DNA of 64,000 bases from positions 30,886 to 94,885 of the forward strand of contig KB309773.1 in the NCBI GenBank assembly GCA_000328365.1. The letters run 5' to 3'. This document shows positions 1 through 12,700 of the stretch, in pieces. The DNA is from Capitella teleta. Its lineage: Eukaryota; Annelida; Polychaeta; Capitellidae. The notes under the pieces are model-generated. The model was not told the DNA's origin and ran no database searches. It was given only the letters and a program-made list of their open reading frames with translations. Each line of letters begins with the position of its first letter. The first letter of the stretch is position 1. The position numbers were made by a program, and so were the translations under genes.

Positions 1-845
1 AGCAAAGAGACCCCCGGTCCGGGTTTATGTCCCGGCGCCCATATCCCCTGACTGGGTTGGGCGGAGCGGCAAAACCCAACCGCCCAAAAACACCAACAAT
101 ACAGCAGAGACACCTAGTTATATATTGGTATAATAATATGCTGGCAAAACTCTTCAACCCTGTGCTGATAAAGGTTGCATTGTGAGCAGCAGCCATGCGT
201 AACTCCGCTCAATTGGTTCCCAGATCCGCTCTTGCACACTCAAGGCATAATTTATAGTTGGTCGGGAACCCCACGAACAATGAGCACCCGCATTGATACA
301 TTATGATGGAATGTTGGATTCTGCAAAGTGAGACATTATGATTTATGGTTCAAAATCAATGAGATCGTAAGCAGGCATTTTTTAATTATGGCAGTGGGAA
401 CTCAGGCTGTCCTGTCTCTCAAACAAATGCTGAAGTATATTTCTCATCTTTCTGTGATGAGATAACTAACTGTGAATAGCTCTTAAGGAGGTTGCTACCA
501 TTCAAGTGTGAACTGCACTGGACACAGCTTGCGGGTGAAGCGTTTTGTATTGAGAAAGTCTATCGAGTGTATGGAGAGGTTAAGATCATACTTTTAGGGA
601 TCATTTCTATAGTATGTATCGCAAGGAATTTCGGTAAATCTGAAATCCCAGCATTCAATCACGATGACGATTTGAAGCAAGATTTCCTGAGCGTGAAGCG
701 GGCGTTTGGAGTTTCTTTCGAGGAACAAGCCAAACGTCATTGAGGAACGTTCCTCTCAGCCTTCCGGTTGAGCAGGAGGGATCTCTTACATTCAGAGTGA
801 TTGACACAAATCTCATCTTATAATCCATACAATACACAAATTCTC
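1..845. repeat. Direct repeat, copy 1 (1271-bp period)
   Basis: This segment recurs at 1272-2116 with only two differences seen by eye (G/A near 338 and A/G near 789). It runs to the left edge of the window, so its true start is unknown. It contains an 83-codon open frame (492-743) that begins only at a non-ATG codon. I recognise no protein family, LTR signature or RNA gene in it. It lies downstream of the TBC1D gene's 3' end. Confidence 0.9.
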
Positions 846-1271
846 CTGCATCTGGTGACGTGTCATGCGTCCCTCTCCCAGCGCTCACGAAGCTTTACCT
901 GTCTGTGCCAAGAAGTCCCGCAGCAGCAAGGATGTCTTCTGCTCGTTCTCTCGGGTCTGCTGTGGTGCTTATTAGCGCATACTTTGGTGAACAGCTGTAA
1001 CTCCAGCACAGACAACATTCTTCAGAACAAGCGGCATGGGCACCGAGTGCTTCGGTCGCTTTTGCCGCCGGTCTGCAGTCGTCGTATGCCGACTCTGGTA
1101 CTTGGAGATCCAGCTTTGGGAGCCCTTCGAGTCCATCGACGTTATGATTGTGGAATATAATTGAAATGTATTTTAATTACACTTCTTCAGCAACTCTGCA
1201 GTGTTGGGCGTTTTAGGCTAGCGTCTATGGTAGAATGTGGCATGAAGAACACACTGCGCTTTAAACATTAG
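846..1271. other. Unique spacer between the two direct-repeat copies
   Basis: This 426-bp sequence lies between the repeat copies. Its GC content is higher than its surroundings and it is open in several frames on both strands. On the minus strand an open frame ends at an AG/GTAAAG donor-like site (897-899), but I see no matching acceptor or recognisable product. If the duplication is a tandem of a 1271-bp unit, this is the part of the unit missing from the truncated second copy. Confidence 0.6.
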
Positions 1272-2116
1272 AGCAAAGAGACCCCCGGTCCGGGTTTATG
1301 TCCCGGCGCCCATATCCCCTGACTGGGTTGGGCGGAGCGGCAAAACCCAACCGCCCAAAAACACCAACAATACAGCAGAGACACCTAGTTATATATTGGT
1401 ATAATAATATGCTGGCAAAACTCTTCAACCCTGTGCTGATAAAGGTTGCATTGTGAGCAGCAGCCATGCGTAACTCCGCTCAATTGGTTCCCAGATCCGC
1501 TCTTGCACACTCAAGGCATAATTTATAGTTGGTCGGGAACCCCACGAACAATGAGCACCCGCATTGATACATTATGATGGAATGTTGGATTCTGCAAAAT
1601 GAGACATTATGATTTATGGTTCAAAATCAATGAGATCGTAAGCAGGCATTTTTTAATTATGGCAGTGGGAACTCAGGCTGTCCTGTCTCTCAAACAAATG
1701 CTGAAGTATATTTCTCATCTTTCTGTGATGAGATAACTAACTGTGAATAGCTCTTAAGGAGGTTGCTACCATTCAAGTGTGAACTGCACTGGACACAGCT
1801 TGCGGGTGAAGCGTTTTGTATTGAGAAAGTCTATCGAGTGTATGGAGAGGTTAAGATCATACTTTTAGGGATCATTTCTATAGTATGTATCGCAAGGAAT
1901 TTCGGTAAATCTGAAATCCCAGCATTCAATCACGATGACGATTTGAAGCAAGATTTCCTGAGCGTGAAGCGGGCGTTTGGAGTTTCTTTCGAGGAACAAG
2001 CCAAACGTCATTGAGGAACGTTCCTCTCAGCCTTCCGGTTGAGCAGGAGGGATCTCTTGCATTCAGAGTGATTGACACAAATCTCATCTTATAATCCATA
2101 CAATACACAAATTCTC
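1272..2116. repeat. Direct repeat, copy 2
   Basis: Second copy of 1-845. It starts after TTAAACATTAG and stops matching after ATTCTC at 2116, where A-rich sequence follows. The 83-codon frame of copy 1 is kept at 1763-2014 only because the sequences are nearly identical. It could be a recent tandem duplication or an assembly duplication of one locus. Confidence 0.9.
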
Positions 2117-3052
2117 ACTGTGTGGGTTGAAGAGCAGAAAAAGATAAAAAGAAACAAACCAATGAAAAAAAAAAAAAAACCCCAAAAATCATAAAAATAA
2201 AATAGATATTTATATATATTTTTTTTTATTGATGGAGTGTTACATTTAACTATATAATACTGAATTAACACATTCTAATAGACAATGAAGTTACATGAAC
2301 ACACAACCACAAGAAATGCATATTCATATCATTGCGAGGTTCACAGAAAAATTTCACAGGTTCCGAAAAAAAAATCAAAAATATTATTGCATTATCATTT
2401 CTACAGGAAAATTCACTTAAAAATAGTGAATATAAGAGCTATGTGACATATAACAAAGTACATGAGCCGCTATTAGAACGTTTTCAGCATATTCTGAGCT
2501 TCTAGAAGTTAGTTAAGTAGGCGAGATCAGGAATTTTTATAAGAAGTCGTTGTTAGATAACAAGGAAAGATTCAAGAGTATTTCATCGCAACATTGCACA
2601 TGATTTTATAACTGAGACTAGTGGTTTCTTCATTTATCTGACTAGGTGTTGGCATCACTAAATTTGGTGTTCCTAGTTAGTTCCAGCAGAGGACATGGAT
2701 TATCTGACGGGTTATAATTATATCTTGAGCATATTAGTTATAGTGTATTATTGACCACGCTCTTAAAGGAATGCTTAACTGACAAAAACATTAAAGTGAA
2801 ATCCATAGAACATTGAAAACAAAAAAAAATCTAATTATGTATTGCACAGCAATAATATATATATATATAATAAAAAAACACAAAAGAGGAAGAAAAAAAA
2901 AATTAAATTACCCAGCTATGGCACAAAAAGTTGAGGAAAGAGAAAGCCAAAAAAAAGAAAAAAAGAAAAAAAAACAACACTTATTTTGTGTGAAAAAAAT
3001 AGTCAACAAAAAACGGAAGTAGAAGAGGAATTCTAAAAAGAGCACCAAAAAG
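2117..3052. other. 3' flank of the TBC1D gene, A/T-rich
   Basis: No gene is seen. The stretch is A- and T-rich with several homopolymer runs (for example 2165-2180 and 2217-2227) and purine-rich A/G runs at 2880-3010. The short frames here are lysine-rich products of the A-runs. Confidence 0.7.
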
Positions 3053-3058
3053 TTTATT
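3053..3058 (-). terminator. Poly(A) signal AATAAA, TBC1D gene
   Basis: The minus strand reads AATAAA about 22 nt after the stop codon at 3081-3083, which would give a very short 3' UTR. Further T-rich signals lie at about 2220-2230, so a longer 3' UTR is equally possible. Confidence 0.45.
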
Positions 3059-3080
3059 TCACCAGATGACAGATCTTGAT

Positions 3081-3731
3081 TCAGACGTTGGACGATGAAG
3101 GCCTGCGTTCTCGTCCGTTCTGAACGGGTAGATTCAACCCAGACCCACTGGTGCTCTTGACGGGCATGACAATGCTTAAACCTTGGGATGAAGCGGCGTT
3201 ATTCTGGCGCTGGCCTTCCATCAAAGAGGCCACTTCACGATCAAGCTCAGTCAACGAATTAGTCATTAACTTGATTTTTCCTTCATCGATATACTGTGCG
3301 ATTAGTGGGTTCACAAGTGGGTTATGAATGGGAGAATTTGTGATAGTTCTGTTGGGTTGAATGAGGGGGATCTGCACATCGCTCAGCTCAATGCCTTTCT
3401 CTGGCAGCAGGCGCTGCAGTCGTGACACAGCGTTCAGCAGAGCTGCTCGTTCCAACTCCAACGTCCGGATGTGCGAGTTCAGTTTACCTTGCTCTGTTTG
3501 TAAGCGCTCCAGCTGCGATTCCAAGCTGCGTGTCTGGCTGCGTGAAGACTGCAGCTGCTCTAGCAGCTCAATTTTCTGTTGCTGCAGCTGTCGGTTGGCT
3601 TGCTCTAATGTTCGCATCTGCAGAGAGCTGCTGGCAGCTGCAGGGAGCGGGGGGCGTGAAATTTCCTCTTGTAGCACGTGGTATTCCACCTCATAAGCCT
3701 GCAACTTCTGCGACAGATCCATTTGGAAAAC
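3081..3731 (-). CDS. TBC1D4: TBC1D exon 15 (C-terminal coiled coil)
   Basis: Codes for 216 residues and the TGA stop. [20 protein letters not shown] matches the C-terminus of TBC1D1/4. Heptad-rich sequence follows ([13 protein letters not shown] and onward), then a Ser/Asn-rich tail ending RRPSSSNV. The tail is longer than in the human proteins. Confidence 0.95.
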   Translation of the reverse strand, partial: VFQMDLSQKLQAYEVEYHVLQEEISRPPLPAAASSSLQMRTLEQANRQLQQQKIELLEQLQSSRSQTRSLESQLERLQTEQGKLNSHIRTLELERAALLNAVSRLQRLLPEKGIELSDVQIPLIQPNRTITNSPIHNPLVNPLIAQYIDEGKIKLMTNSLTELDREVASLMEGQRQNNAASSQGLSIVMPVKSTSGSGLNLPVQNGRERRPSSSNV

Positions 3732-6700
3732 CTGAAAAGAGAAACGGTGTCAGACGAAGCAGTCTCAACTACAGCAGGCAAATCAGAGAAAGAAGTGGAA
3801 AGCCAGACCTGGTTGATGACTCTTTCCATTTGAATGATTCCCATCGAGGGAAGTGTTGTCTTCAGGAACTCCACATTTGCCTCAAAGCTGTCACACTGCT
3901 TGATGAGTTCTTTGTGGTTGCCTAGCAACACCAAAGCAACCTTGAAGACGACCTCTAAGCCTTGTTGGAAGATGAGATCTGTGGGAGGTAAATGTACACA
4001 ATGAAACAGTGATTGAGGCAAATCCAAAACACAACATCATAGCCATGCCTATCTGCTTTGAAAATTATGTGTTAGGGAGGTCCATGAGACTTATTGCCCC
4101 TCTCCGCTCAATGCATCTCAATGGAGAGGGGGAAGAAGTCAACTACTCACCGTAGACCCTGGCAACAAATCCGAGAGGAAATTGAGATGCAAAGATGGTG
4201 AGGAACCATGGAGCAGCGTAGAGGGTTGGCCCAATGTCATGCTGCTGCAAATGAGCATCCAGATCACGGTGGTAATCGTGCAGCAGGCGAGACAACTGGT
4301 ACATCTGGATCTGCAGAGCGATCATATCCGGACGGTACTGACGTCGAAAGCCCAGTTGAAACATAATGTACTTCATGGTTTGAAAAGCTCGTTCTTCAGG
4401 CATCTGATTAAGAGAAGGGAGGTTATAATGGTACAGTTAAAAGTTAGTATTACCCACATGCATGAGGAGAATACCAGCGACAAAACTGAGTCCTTGGCAG
4501 TACCCAACTTCCTTATCAAGAAGGGAATACGCCTTGAGTAAGTTAAACAGTGCAAGTTGACCCGGGCCCAACGCTGTGCTGAAATATGGATGAGCAGGAA
4601 AGGTCCGACCTACAAATGGAGTGATAAACGTGACTACAGCAGCCCCTGCGCTATAATACCTAAGTCTATGAGTATAGCATGTTGGTGCACAGTGAGCTGT
4701 TTAAGAAGATCCTCGTAAGAAGATCTCTGATTATCCGTCATCGGTACAACAGCGTGATGTCGCAGCCGATGCTGCTCAACGCACAGCTGCCAGATTTCCC
4801 CTCTGCGACTGCGTGGCACGCCCTTCTTCAGGGCACTGTTGATATCGTCAGTGTTGATGTGAGCGACTGGTCGTTGTGGATCAGACAACATTTTGTCCCA
4901 CACTTTGGTCACCTCCTTCAAACATGGTGTTATCTCCTCATAGTCCAGTTTTTGGCGTTTGGTTTCAACCTCGTCAAGTCGTGCTGTGAATGAGATGTGG
5001 CTCATAATGGCTCCTGGGTGCATCACACAAATGGGGCAGAATGCAGTAATTTCAAAATATTCACACAACCGCACCAAAAATTATGCACAGGAAACTTAGG
5101 ATTATGAAAGTTAAAGCAAAGAACCAGTTGTGAATCTTTTGCCTTTGAAACTGCAACAGACGCCACTTGTAGGATACACAATCAATTAGCATCAGAAGAA
5201 ATGTGAAATATTATGCATGATGCATCCATGTACTATGGTACAATAACAGAATGAGGCATCTCTGGAGGTTATCATTTAAATATTATCAAAGGCTCCCATC
5301 GATATGTTGTTCTATAATTCCCTCTTTCTCTGACTGCTGTCAGCAGTTGTACCTTGCCTTTAGTATGGGAAGGAGGATTGAATTGAAGAAGGGCTGGGTT
5401 ATTATAATAGATCCCTCAGTATCAACAATGAAATCAAAACAAAATGTAAACAGCCTACTCTTAAAAAGTCAATAAATGAAAGAATGCCGAGAAAAAGAAG
5501 CAATTATCAGCCGAATCTCAGCAGAACTAGAAAACTAATGCAGCCGGGCAAAGAAAAAGTCACTGAGAAAGATTGAAAGCCCCTATGAACCAGTTAAAAG
5601 AATGAGAGAAAAAATGACTCCTCAAATAAACCCAGGAAAATGAGGCATAAAAAAAAAAAAAAAAAAATCATGCAAAACCAAAAGAAATGTTTATGTTTTT
5701 CTACAAATGCACAGTTGGAAAATCTTGTTTTCAAAACTGCTGTATGAGAAAACTAAGAGCTAAATCTCACCTTTGAATAAAACTACAGATCGGGATCCAA
5801 ATAAAATGAAGTAGCCTGAATGCAAAATGATTTGCGAGAATTATAATGTGAATGAGATCTACGGCACATCCACTACAGCACTATTGTAGGTGTATGCAAA
5901 AGCAGGACACTTCACTAGACACCCCACACTCAACGTGGACCACTGGCGGATAATGAATTAAAACCCATTTCATAATTTTCTCTCATTTTTTTCTTTCCCA
6001 TGAGAATTAAATCATCAGATGGGTTCTATTGCACACAAACAAAGGAATCTTTTTTTTCTCGGTTTAAGAGAAAAATTTCCTCACTACAAATGCAAATAAA
6101 TTAGCCTAGCAAAGAACCGACTGACATATGTATCCCAAAAATCTTGATTAGCTGACCTTGGAGGGTTTTGTTTTCTCGCTCCATGCGTATGAGTAGGAGT
6201 GTTTCCAAGATGGCTTTCCGCCACAGCGCTCGCACCTTTTGTGGGGTCATTTTGGTCTTGACGTGGTCAGACCCATCTGCTTCGTCTGTGGGAAGCGCAA
6301 TGGTTACATAATCTGTTGGCTTGTGAATTTTCAGACATCTGCATATTTTCTTCCTTTTGTTTTTTATTTCTCCAATGCATGAAAAAGAGAGATTGAAATG
6401 ATAGTAATATGACCTAGCGTTTCCTGTCGTCGAGCAGGAGTGACCACACGATTGAGAATGTCCAGTCTCCATGAGGTCTGCTTGGACGGAGTGACCGCAA
6501 TAGGAGAGTCAGAGACCTGTATAGGGGCAGCAGGAGGCTGATCATTGGAGGAAGGAGAGAGGAGCTGCATGAAGTTGACCTGCGAACTCTGTCCAACCCG
6601 CATGAACCTGGAGAGTGAGAGGTCAACCAGGACACTAGGTCATACGAAATGACCTACATAGCTCGTACTGGGCTGGTGTCCTCGCTAATTTTCTTGCTTG

Positions 6701-9700
6701 GTGTGGGACTTTTCTTCAATTTGCCGTGCACCCCCGGTTGACTGTTGGTCAGATGGCTGTTGTCTGCTATGTTAGGGACTGTGGAGCTGCGTGGTCGTGG
6801 GGGTGGTTGGGGGTGGGCGCCGTGACTGAAGGAGGAAGACCCCCCACGGGGGTTTACGGGGGAGGGCGGGGGTGAGGTGGTGGGCGAGGTAGTTGATGAA
6901 GACTCCTGTTAGGAGAAAGAAAAGAAAAAACATAAATTATTAAGCTAATGAAAAGAAGAAATGACTTTTATTGTTTGCATATAGGTATTAACACAACTCA
7001 CAGGAGATTGAGTCATGACGTTATTTGTTAAATTGACTGATGTCCAACTGCGATCTCTCCCATTGTAGACTTTCTTCGCTTTAGGCTAATGACGGGGGTT
7101 GCAGGGAAAAGAGGCGTAAATGGAACGTCAAGCAGCAGCAGATATTACAGAAATTGGATTGAAATTGACATTTTGAAAGTCAATTCACCTTGCTTAATTA
7201 ATAGGAATCTTATCTACTTCTGATTATCTCCTTATTTAGTCTTTTATACAATAATGGAAGCTCAACTAAAACCAACATACCAGTACATATTTGTATAAAA
7301 AATAATCTTCATTTCTACAGGGGTATGCATGACATAAATTCCAGAATCATTTGGCTCATGTCCTTTTGGACACGTACCGGTATTCTTATGTTATACACCC
7401 GGCACCAGAGCTGCATCAAAATTTCTCAATGTTACTGTAGAACATATTTTATTTATTTAATGTATTTTTTGCAGTCAGATCAGTACGTTTTCCCCACAAT
7501 GCCGCGGTTTGTGTAGCTGTCAAACAGCTGATCACTTTATGCAGCCATATCAAGGTCTGGCTGCTACAAATGCTTGCAATAAATGAGTGCAAAATACACC
7601 AACTCCATAGCACCTCAAAACAGCTACACGTAATCTTCCAATGAATAATAGCTCAGGCAGTACTACTCACCAATCGTAATTAGGCAATTAGGAATCTGTC
7701 ACCAAATATCTTGATTAATTAAAGGTTAAATTACCCACATGTGCTAGAGGCCAGTGAAGATCCTGTGAATACCTTGTGTTATGAATACCAGTGCTCGTGA
7801 ATATTCCTTGACCAATTGATTGTTAATAAACCTCATGAATATTTAACTACCCTTACCGTTCTCTGCATGTGAATTCATATATATTATAATTTTTTCAATA
7901 TTTGATTAATATTTTATACAATAAATCAACGACAATAACATAATAAGTGAGGAGGATTAAAGTTTGATTAACTTTTATGTTTGACGCTGAATCTATGGAA
8001 GCCAGCACTCAATATCACTCACCCGCATCAAATTGTCGAATGAGCTAGCGAGTGACTTTTTGGCTTTCTGTTTCAGGTGATCCAACATGGAAGGGGGTTG
8101 GCGACAAGCAACGCTTAGAAAAAACTACAAAAACAAAAGAAAAAATACCACAAAACCAAAATTAAATTAATAAAAATTGAAAAAAATTGAAATTATAAAA
8201 CGTAGAATACATAACTTTGACAAAATATTTTATAAAATAAAACTTCCACACCAGGGGAATAGGAACATAATTGCAATTTACGTTAGCACAAACCTCAGGT
8301 TTGCCTGTGGAGCCTTTGGGGGCATCACTGAGGTGAACGTGAGTCGACTGACGCTCCTCACACATCTGGCGTAGGGTCACCATAATGCACTCGTTGACCT
8401 CTTGTATCGTCTGTGGGTTATCCGTCTATGGAAAAACCAAGATTTCAAACACACAAAATGTATTTTCAGGATTCCAGAAAATAGGAAAAAATGTGATGAA
8501 AATTAACAAATTATAAAAGCTCACTTTGAGTTTTGCAAGCACTTCCCGGTGATCTGCGTCACACAGCTGATCAACACGGCTTTGCAGGATTTCATGGACT
8601 TTATCAGCAGCCAGTTCTGTTAAAGACCGCAGGAAAATAAGTGAACAATTCAGCCTAAGAACGACTCACTGTCTATCTCCAAACAAAGTTTGTGCAGTTG
8701 GTGCATGGGACAGAGCTCACAGACGACGTGCGATTTGTTGAGAGCAGATGAGACGGCAGCAGAGCAAACTGGGGCAGCGGTGTTCTGGAAGGCAGTCTGG
8801 AACGCCTGCTTCAGCGTCTGCATCACTTCCTCAACCTAAAAAAATATCAAAACCGATCAGAAATGCATCTTAACACTGTAGGCTGACAAACAGATCCTTC
8901 ATACAACTATAGACGCTTGCTCTCAGGGCCTGACCTTTCACAATGGCAGCACTTCAGGCCGGCCACCAAGGAATTCAAGATCACAGCGTCAATTCCGGCC
9001 CCTGAGCAGAGGACCTTTAATTTAAAACAGGGGAGCATTAAGGCAGCCCTTGAGTTATTCAAGTACCAACTAAGATAGGATATAAGATAGGTATAGAAGG
9101 GTCTTCTATTCAATATAATCAAAAAAATGAAAATATTACTTCATTTTTAGTTCTTAATTGACTCTTACTTCGGGCTACACCACATCAAATATATGGGAGA
9201 TTTTATGCCTAGCCCTCAATGAACTATCACAGTATACAAAACATCCAATCAGAAATGAGTATGCATGTGACCAGGGTACAGTAAAACTCACAGGAAAGTG
9301 AGTACTTCCATTCAATGGAACTTCAACGACATATGACATAAGAGCGTCAATAGGCTTAGCCGTGGGCATGCGGTAATTCACACTCGATCGCATGGTTGTG
9401 GGTTCAACACGAATCTTGGCACTAAGGGGCACACGGGGAGTGAGATCCGGAGTCTGATCCGGAAGCCGGATCCATTGAACAAGACGACTGTATCCACTCA
9501 ACGCTCGCTCACTGTTCACATTCCACAAACATAAATCACGTTTCAATTGCTCACGGTTGAGCATCTCTCACTTTGAGAAAAACGCCTTTGGAAATATATA
9601 GACACTGAGCACCTGTATGCAAATAAGATGCAAATTAGTGTCAACGTCAGAGCAGCACGTCCCAGCTGGTCCCTCATTAATGACGGAGGAATTTCTCCCG

Positions 9701-12700
9701 TTTGGAAATCAATTATTTCTATTGATGACAACAGAAGATATTTGAATTCATAATACAGAGTGCAGCCTGTCTCTGATACATATGTTTTTCAAGTGGATTG
9801 ATTGTTTATAACCAGCTGGCAAACCAGGTTAAAGCAAAAAGATAATTGGCTATCATGGAAGAGATTGAGTCTTCTCCAGGTGCGGTAGTTTTATAAGAGG
9901 GTTATTACGCAGAGAATTGAGCAATCAGGTAGGGTTCGTACAAGGCCGCTTTGATCGATTCATTCGCTGATTGGTTAAATGATTCACTCATAATTGACCC
10001 AAGCAGAGGCACGTGGGGTGAACTGCAAGCTCAGTTCAGTTGTACCACAGCACCAGCAACCTGACATTTCAAAATATTCCCATCATTTTCATACATATCT
10101 TTATTCATACTCACATAAAGTGGTATACAATCAACAGAAAAAAAAAAGAAAAAAAAGAAGTTGAAAATAATAATAATAATAAAAAAAAACAAGTAGGAAA
10201 CATAAAAACAAACACAACACAGTAATTAATCATAAAAATTAATTAAAAATTCAATATACCGGAGATGAAATTGATCAGATCTATGCAAAAGAAAAGGACT
10301 CACGATTTGTACATTTGCTTCTGACACACACAAAAAATACCAACTCCGATATACAGATGGCAACGAAACATAGCTTGCCACTGACGCAATGCTGTGACGT
10401 CACTCCATGTAAACAATGGATGTGATTAGCTAGTCCCAGGACATCTGCTCAATATTAAGTGCCAATTGGATTCCGCATACCATGCGATATGCAGTACATC
10501 ATATGCAAAATAAACACAATACAACATGCATACATATTCTTCATAAGAATTGCTTTTCAGAGGTGATCAAAAGTGCAATAGTTCTTAATAAGAGGAATTC
10601 CATCGATTTTGTTCTTCCTGTGCGACAGATGGTCTCATATTCGCTTTATTGATCTGTGTTTGTGGCGATATGATGATGAGTGCGTTATGACTACGTGTGA
10701 GATTGCTTTTTTTCCGGCCACCCACATTCGCGCGCAGAATAAACCTTTGAGTGCATTCCCTGATTGTATATACAACCGACGGACGCTTAATTAATGAGCA
10801 ATTGGGTTTTAACGACACGACACAGCAAACAGTACAAAGCTCATAAAAGGAGCGCAAATCCAATCATCGTTCATTAGTTTGGCACTGAGCGGCAGAAAAC
10901 CCAAAACGAGGCTTTGCGGCTATGAGGAGCCGGCACGCGACACTATAGCGAGCTATAAATAGACACAGTAACGTCAGAGCTGTGATAAAAGTCTTTCCTC
11001 CAGGGAAAACTCCCGACTCCAAAGTCAAGATACATCTACAGCGTTTCGCTCTTAATCGCTGAAAATAAGATTCTGGCTTATAGAAAACGATTGAAAGCCA
11101 AGGATTTCAAGGCAAATTTAGTAATAATTACAGCCTGCTAAGAAAACATTATCACAGAATTTCTGCAACGAATGCAAAAAAAAAAAAAATGTTCAGGCTT
11201 ACTGGTACTTCACAAAACCCCACTTACAAGTTTATATTATGTACAGGTATAGTAGGCGGTAGGCCAGAGAAAACAGCCACTGCTGAGATGTAATCAACAG
11301 ATCCGGCTTCGTGGCACAACGAAATGACTGAAAGGGATGGACAGAGGACAAAAGGTGAGGACCCTACAAGACTCACTGGTCAAGGATGAAAGGGGTCGGT
11401 CCATTAGCGAAATGAGACCTACAAGTCGACAGTACGAAACAGTAGGTCAATATACTGCTTATAATTTTATATACGCACACTACATGTAGGGCAGACCATT
11501 GCCAAAATCAACGAAATCGCAAATAGAAGTTGGCGACATGATTCAATGCTGCAATCTCTAAAGGGGATCAAGATGGGGTGCTGCAGCTATCACGGGCTGG
11601 GGGGGGGGGGGGGGATGCAGCGATCAATGGGCTACGTACAAAAGGACTCTCTATTTGTGGACCCTGCGTGGGAAGAGGTCGGAGCCCAGGATCAGGAAGT
11701 ATAGCATCCGAGAGGTGTGTATGGCAGCGGCAGACTTTTATAATCAGTGCTTGATAACGATGGCTGATAAGGAAAGACGAATCAAGAGAACAGGAAAAGA
11801 GAGAGAGAGGACAGGGGGTGTACGGTAGCGTGACTAAATAGCCCTGACAGTAAGATCAAAGGATCAGCAGTCAAAGGCCTTTCACGGGAGGGGGGGGGGG
11901 ATCAGCTCAGCATTCCGGTGAGGAGGCTTAGCCAAGGGACGCCGCAGCGGCAGCCGATCATTATACGAGCAGCGACGCAGAGAATATCAATCGCACCTTT
12001 TGCGAACGCTGTTCACGCGCAGGGCAAAATACGATTCTGAAAACGGAGCTATCATAGGGGAAGGGGGGGGGGGGTGAAAAGGGGAGAGGGGTTGCTCCCT
12101 GCTGCTGCGGGTGACTTGTGATAAACTGATACGGAAGAATGTCTAAGAATAGAATGAGATATATTATGATTTATAACTGTGAGAGTTAGATAAGAGACCC
12201 ACCAGATATCATTGATTCAGAGAAATGATCTACTTCATAAACATTCTAGTACCGGAACGCACAATTGTACATATATAGTACTTTACTTATCCCTCCATTC
12301 ATACAACGGCAATGGAAAGAAATGGGGAGCTATATAGAAGGCACAGGAAATGATGAATCAGTGAAGAGAGAGAAGATAGAAAAGATAGAATTAATATTGC
12401 AGCCTTTGAAGCACGAAATTCCTCCAAGTTTGTTTCTCGAGGTGAACACTTGAAATAATCACTCAATAAATGATTTAGTAGAACATACCAAGCACACAAG
12501 TAAAGCATCCGAGAATGACGTAAATGACTAGTCCTTACTTCAATATCTCCGCCAGATGGACGGGGGAAATCACAGCCTCCGCGGGCCATCTCTGCATCAG
12601 AGTACGCAACACCCATATTGGGCTTAGGAATTATTGCGGCTACAACACCGCCCCACATTGGCACCAGCCAAAGCCTGGTTATAAATGAGCCAACTTATAT

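Noticed and set aside
492-743. 83-codon frame, repeated at 1763-2014
   Set aside because: It has a non-ATG start and no family resemblance. It is preserved only because the two repeat copies are almost identical.
846-1160. Possible exon on either strand between the repeat copies
   Set aside because: Good donor at 897-899 on the minus strand, but no acceptor, no partner exon and no recognisable protein.
1-2116. Repeat pair as the two LTRs of a small retroelement
   Set aside because: No TG...CA ends, primer-binding site or polypurine tract beside the 426-bp spacer, and the spacer is too short for any known proteins.
9385-9415. B-box-like GGGTTCAACACGAATC
   Set aside because: No A box at the right distance and no tRNA fold.
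9175-9564. 129-codon minus-strand frame in TBC1D intron 3
   Set aside because: Phase-matched exons 3 and 4 join directly, the sequence matches no part of TBC1D1/4, and no flanking splice sites fit.
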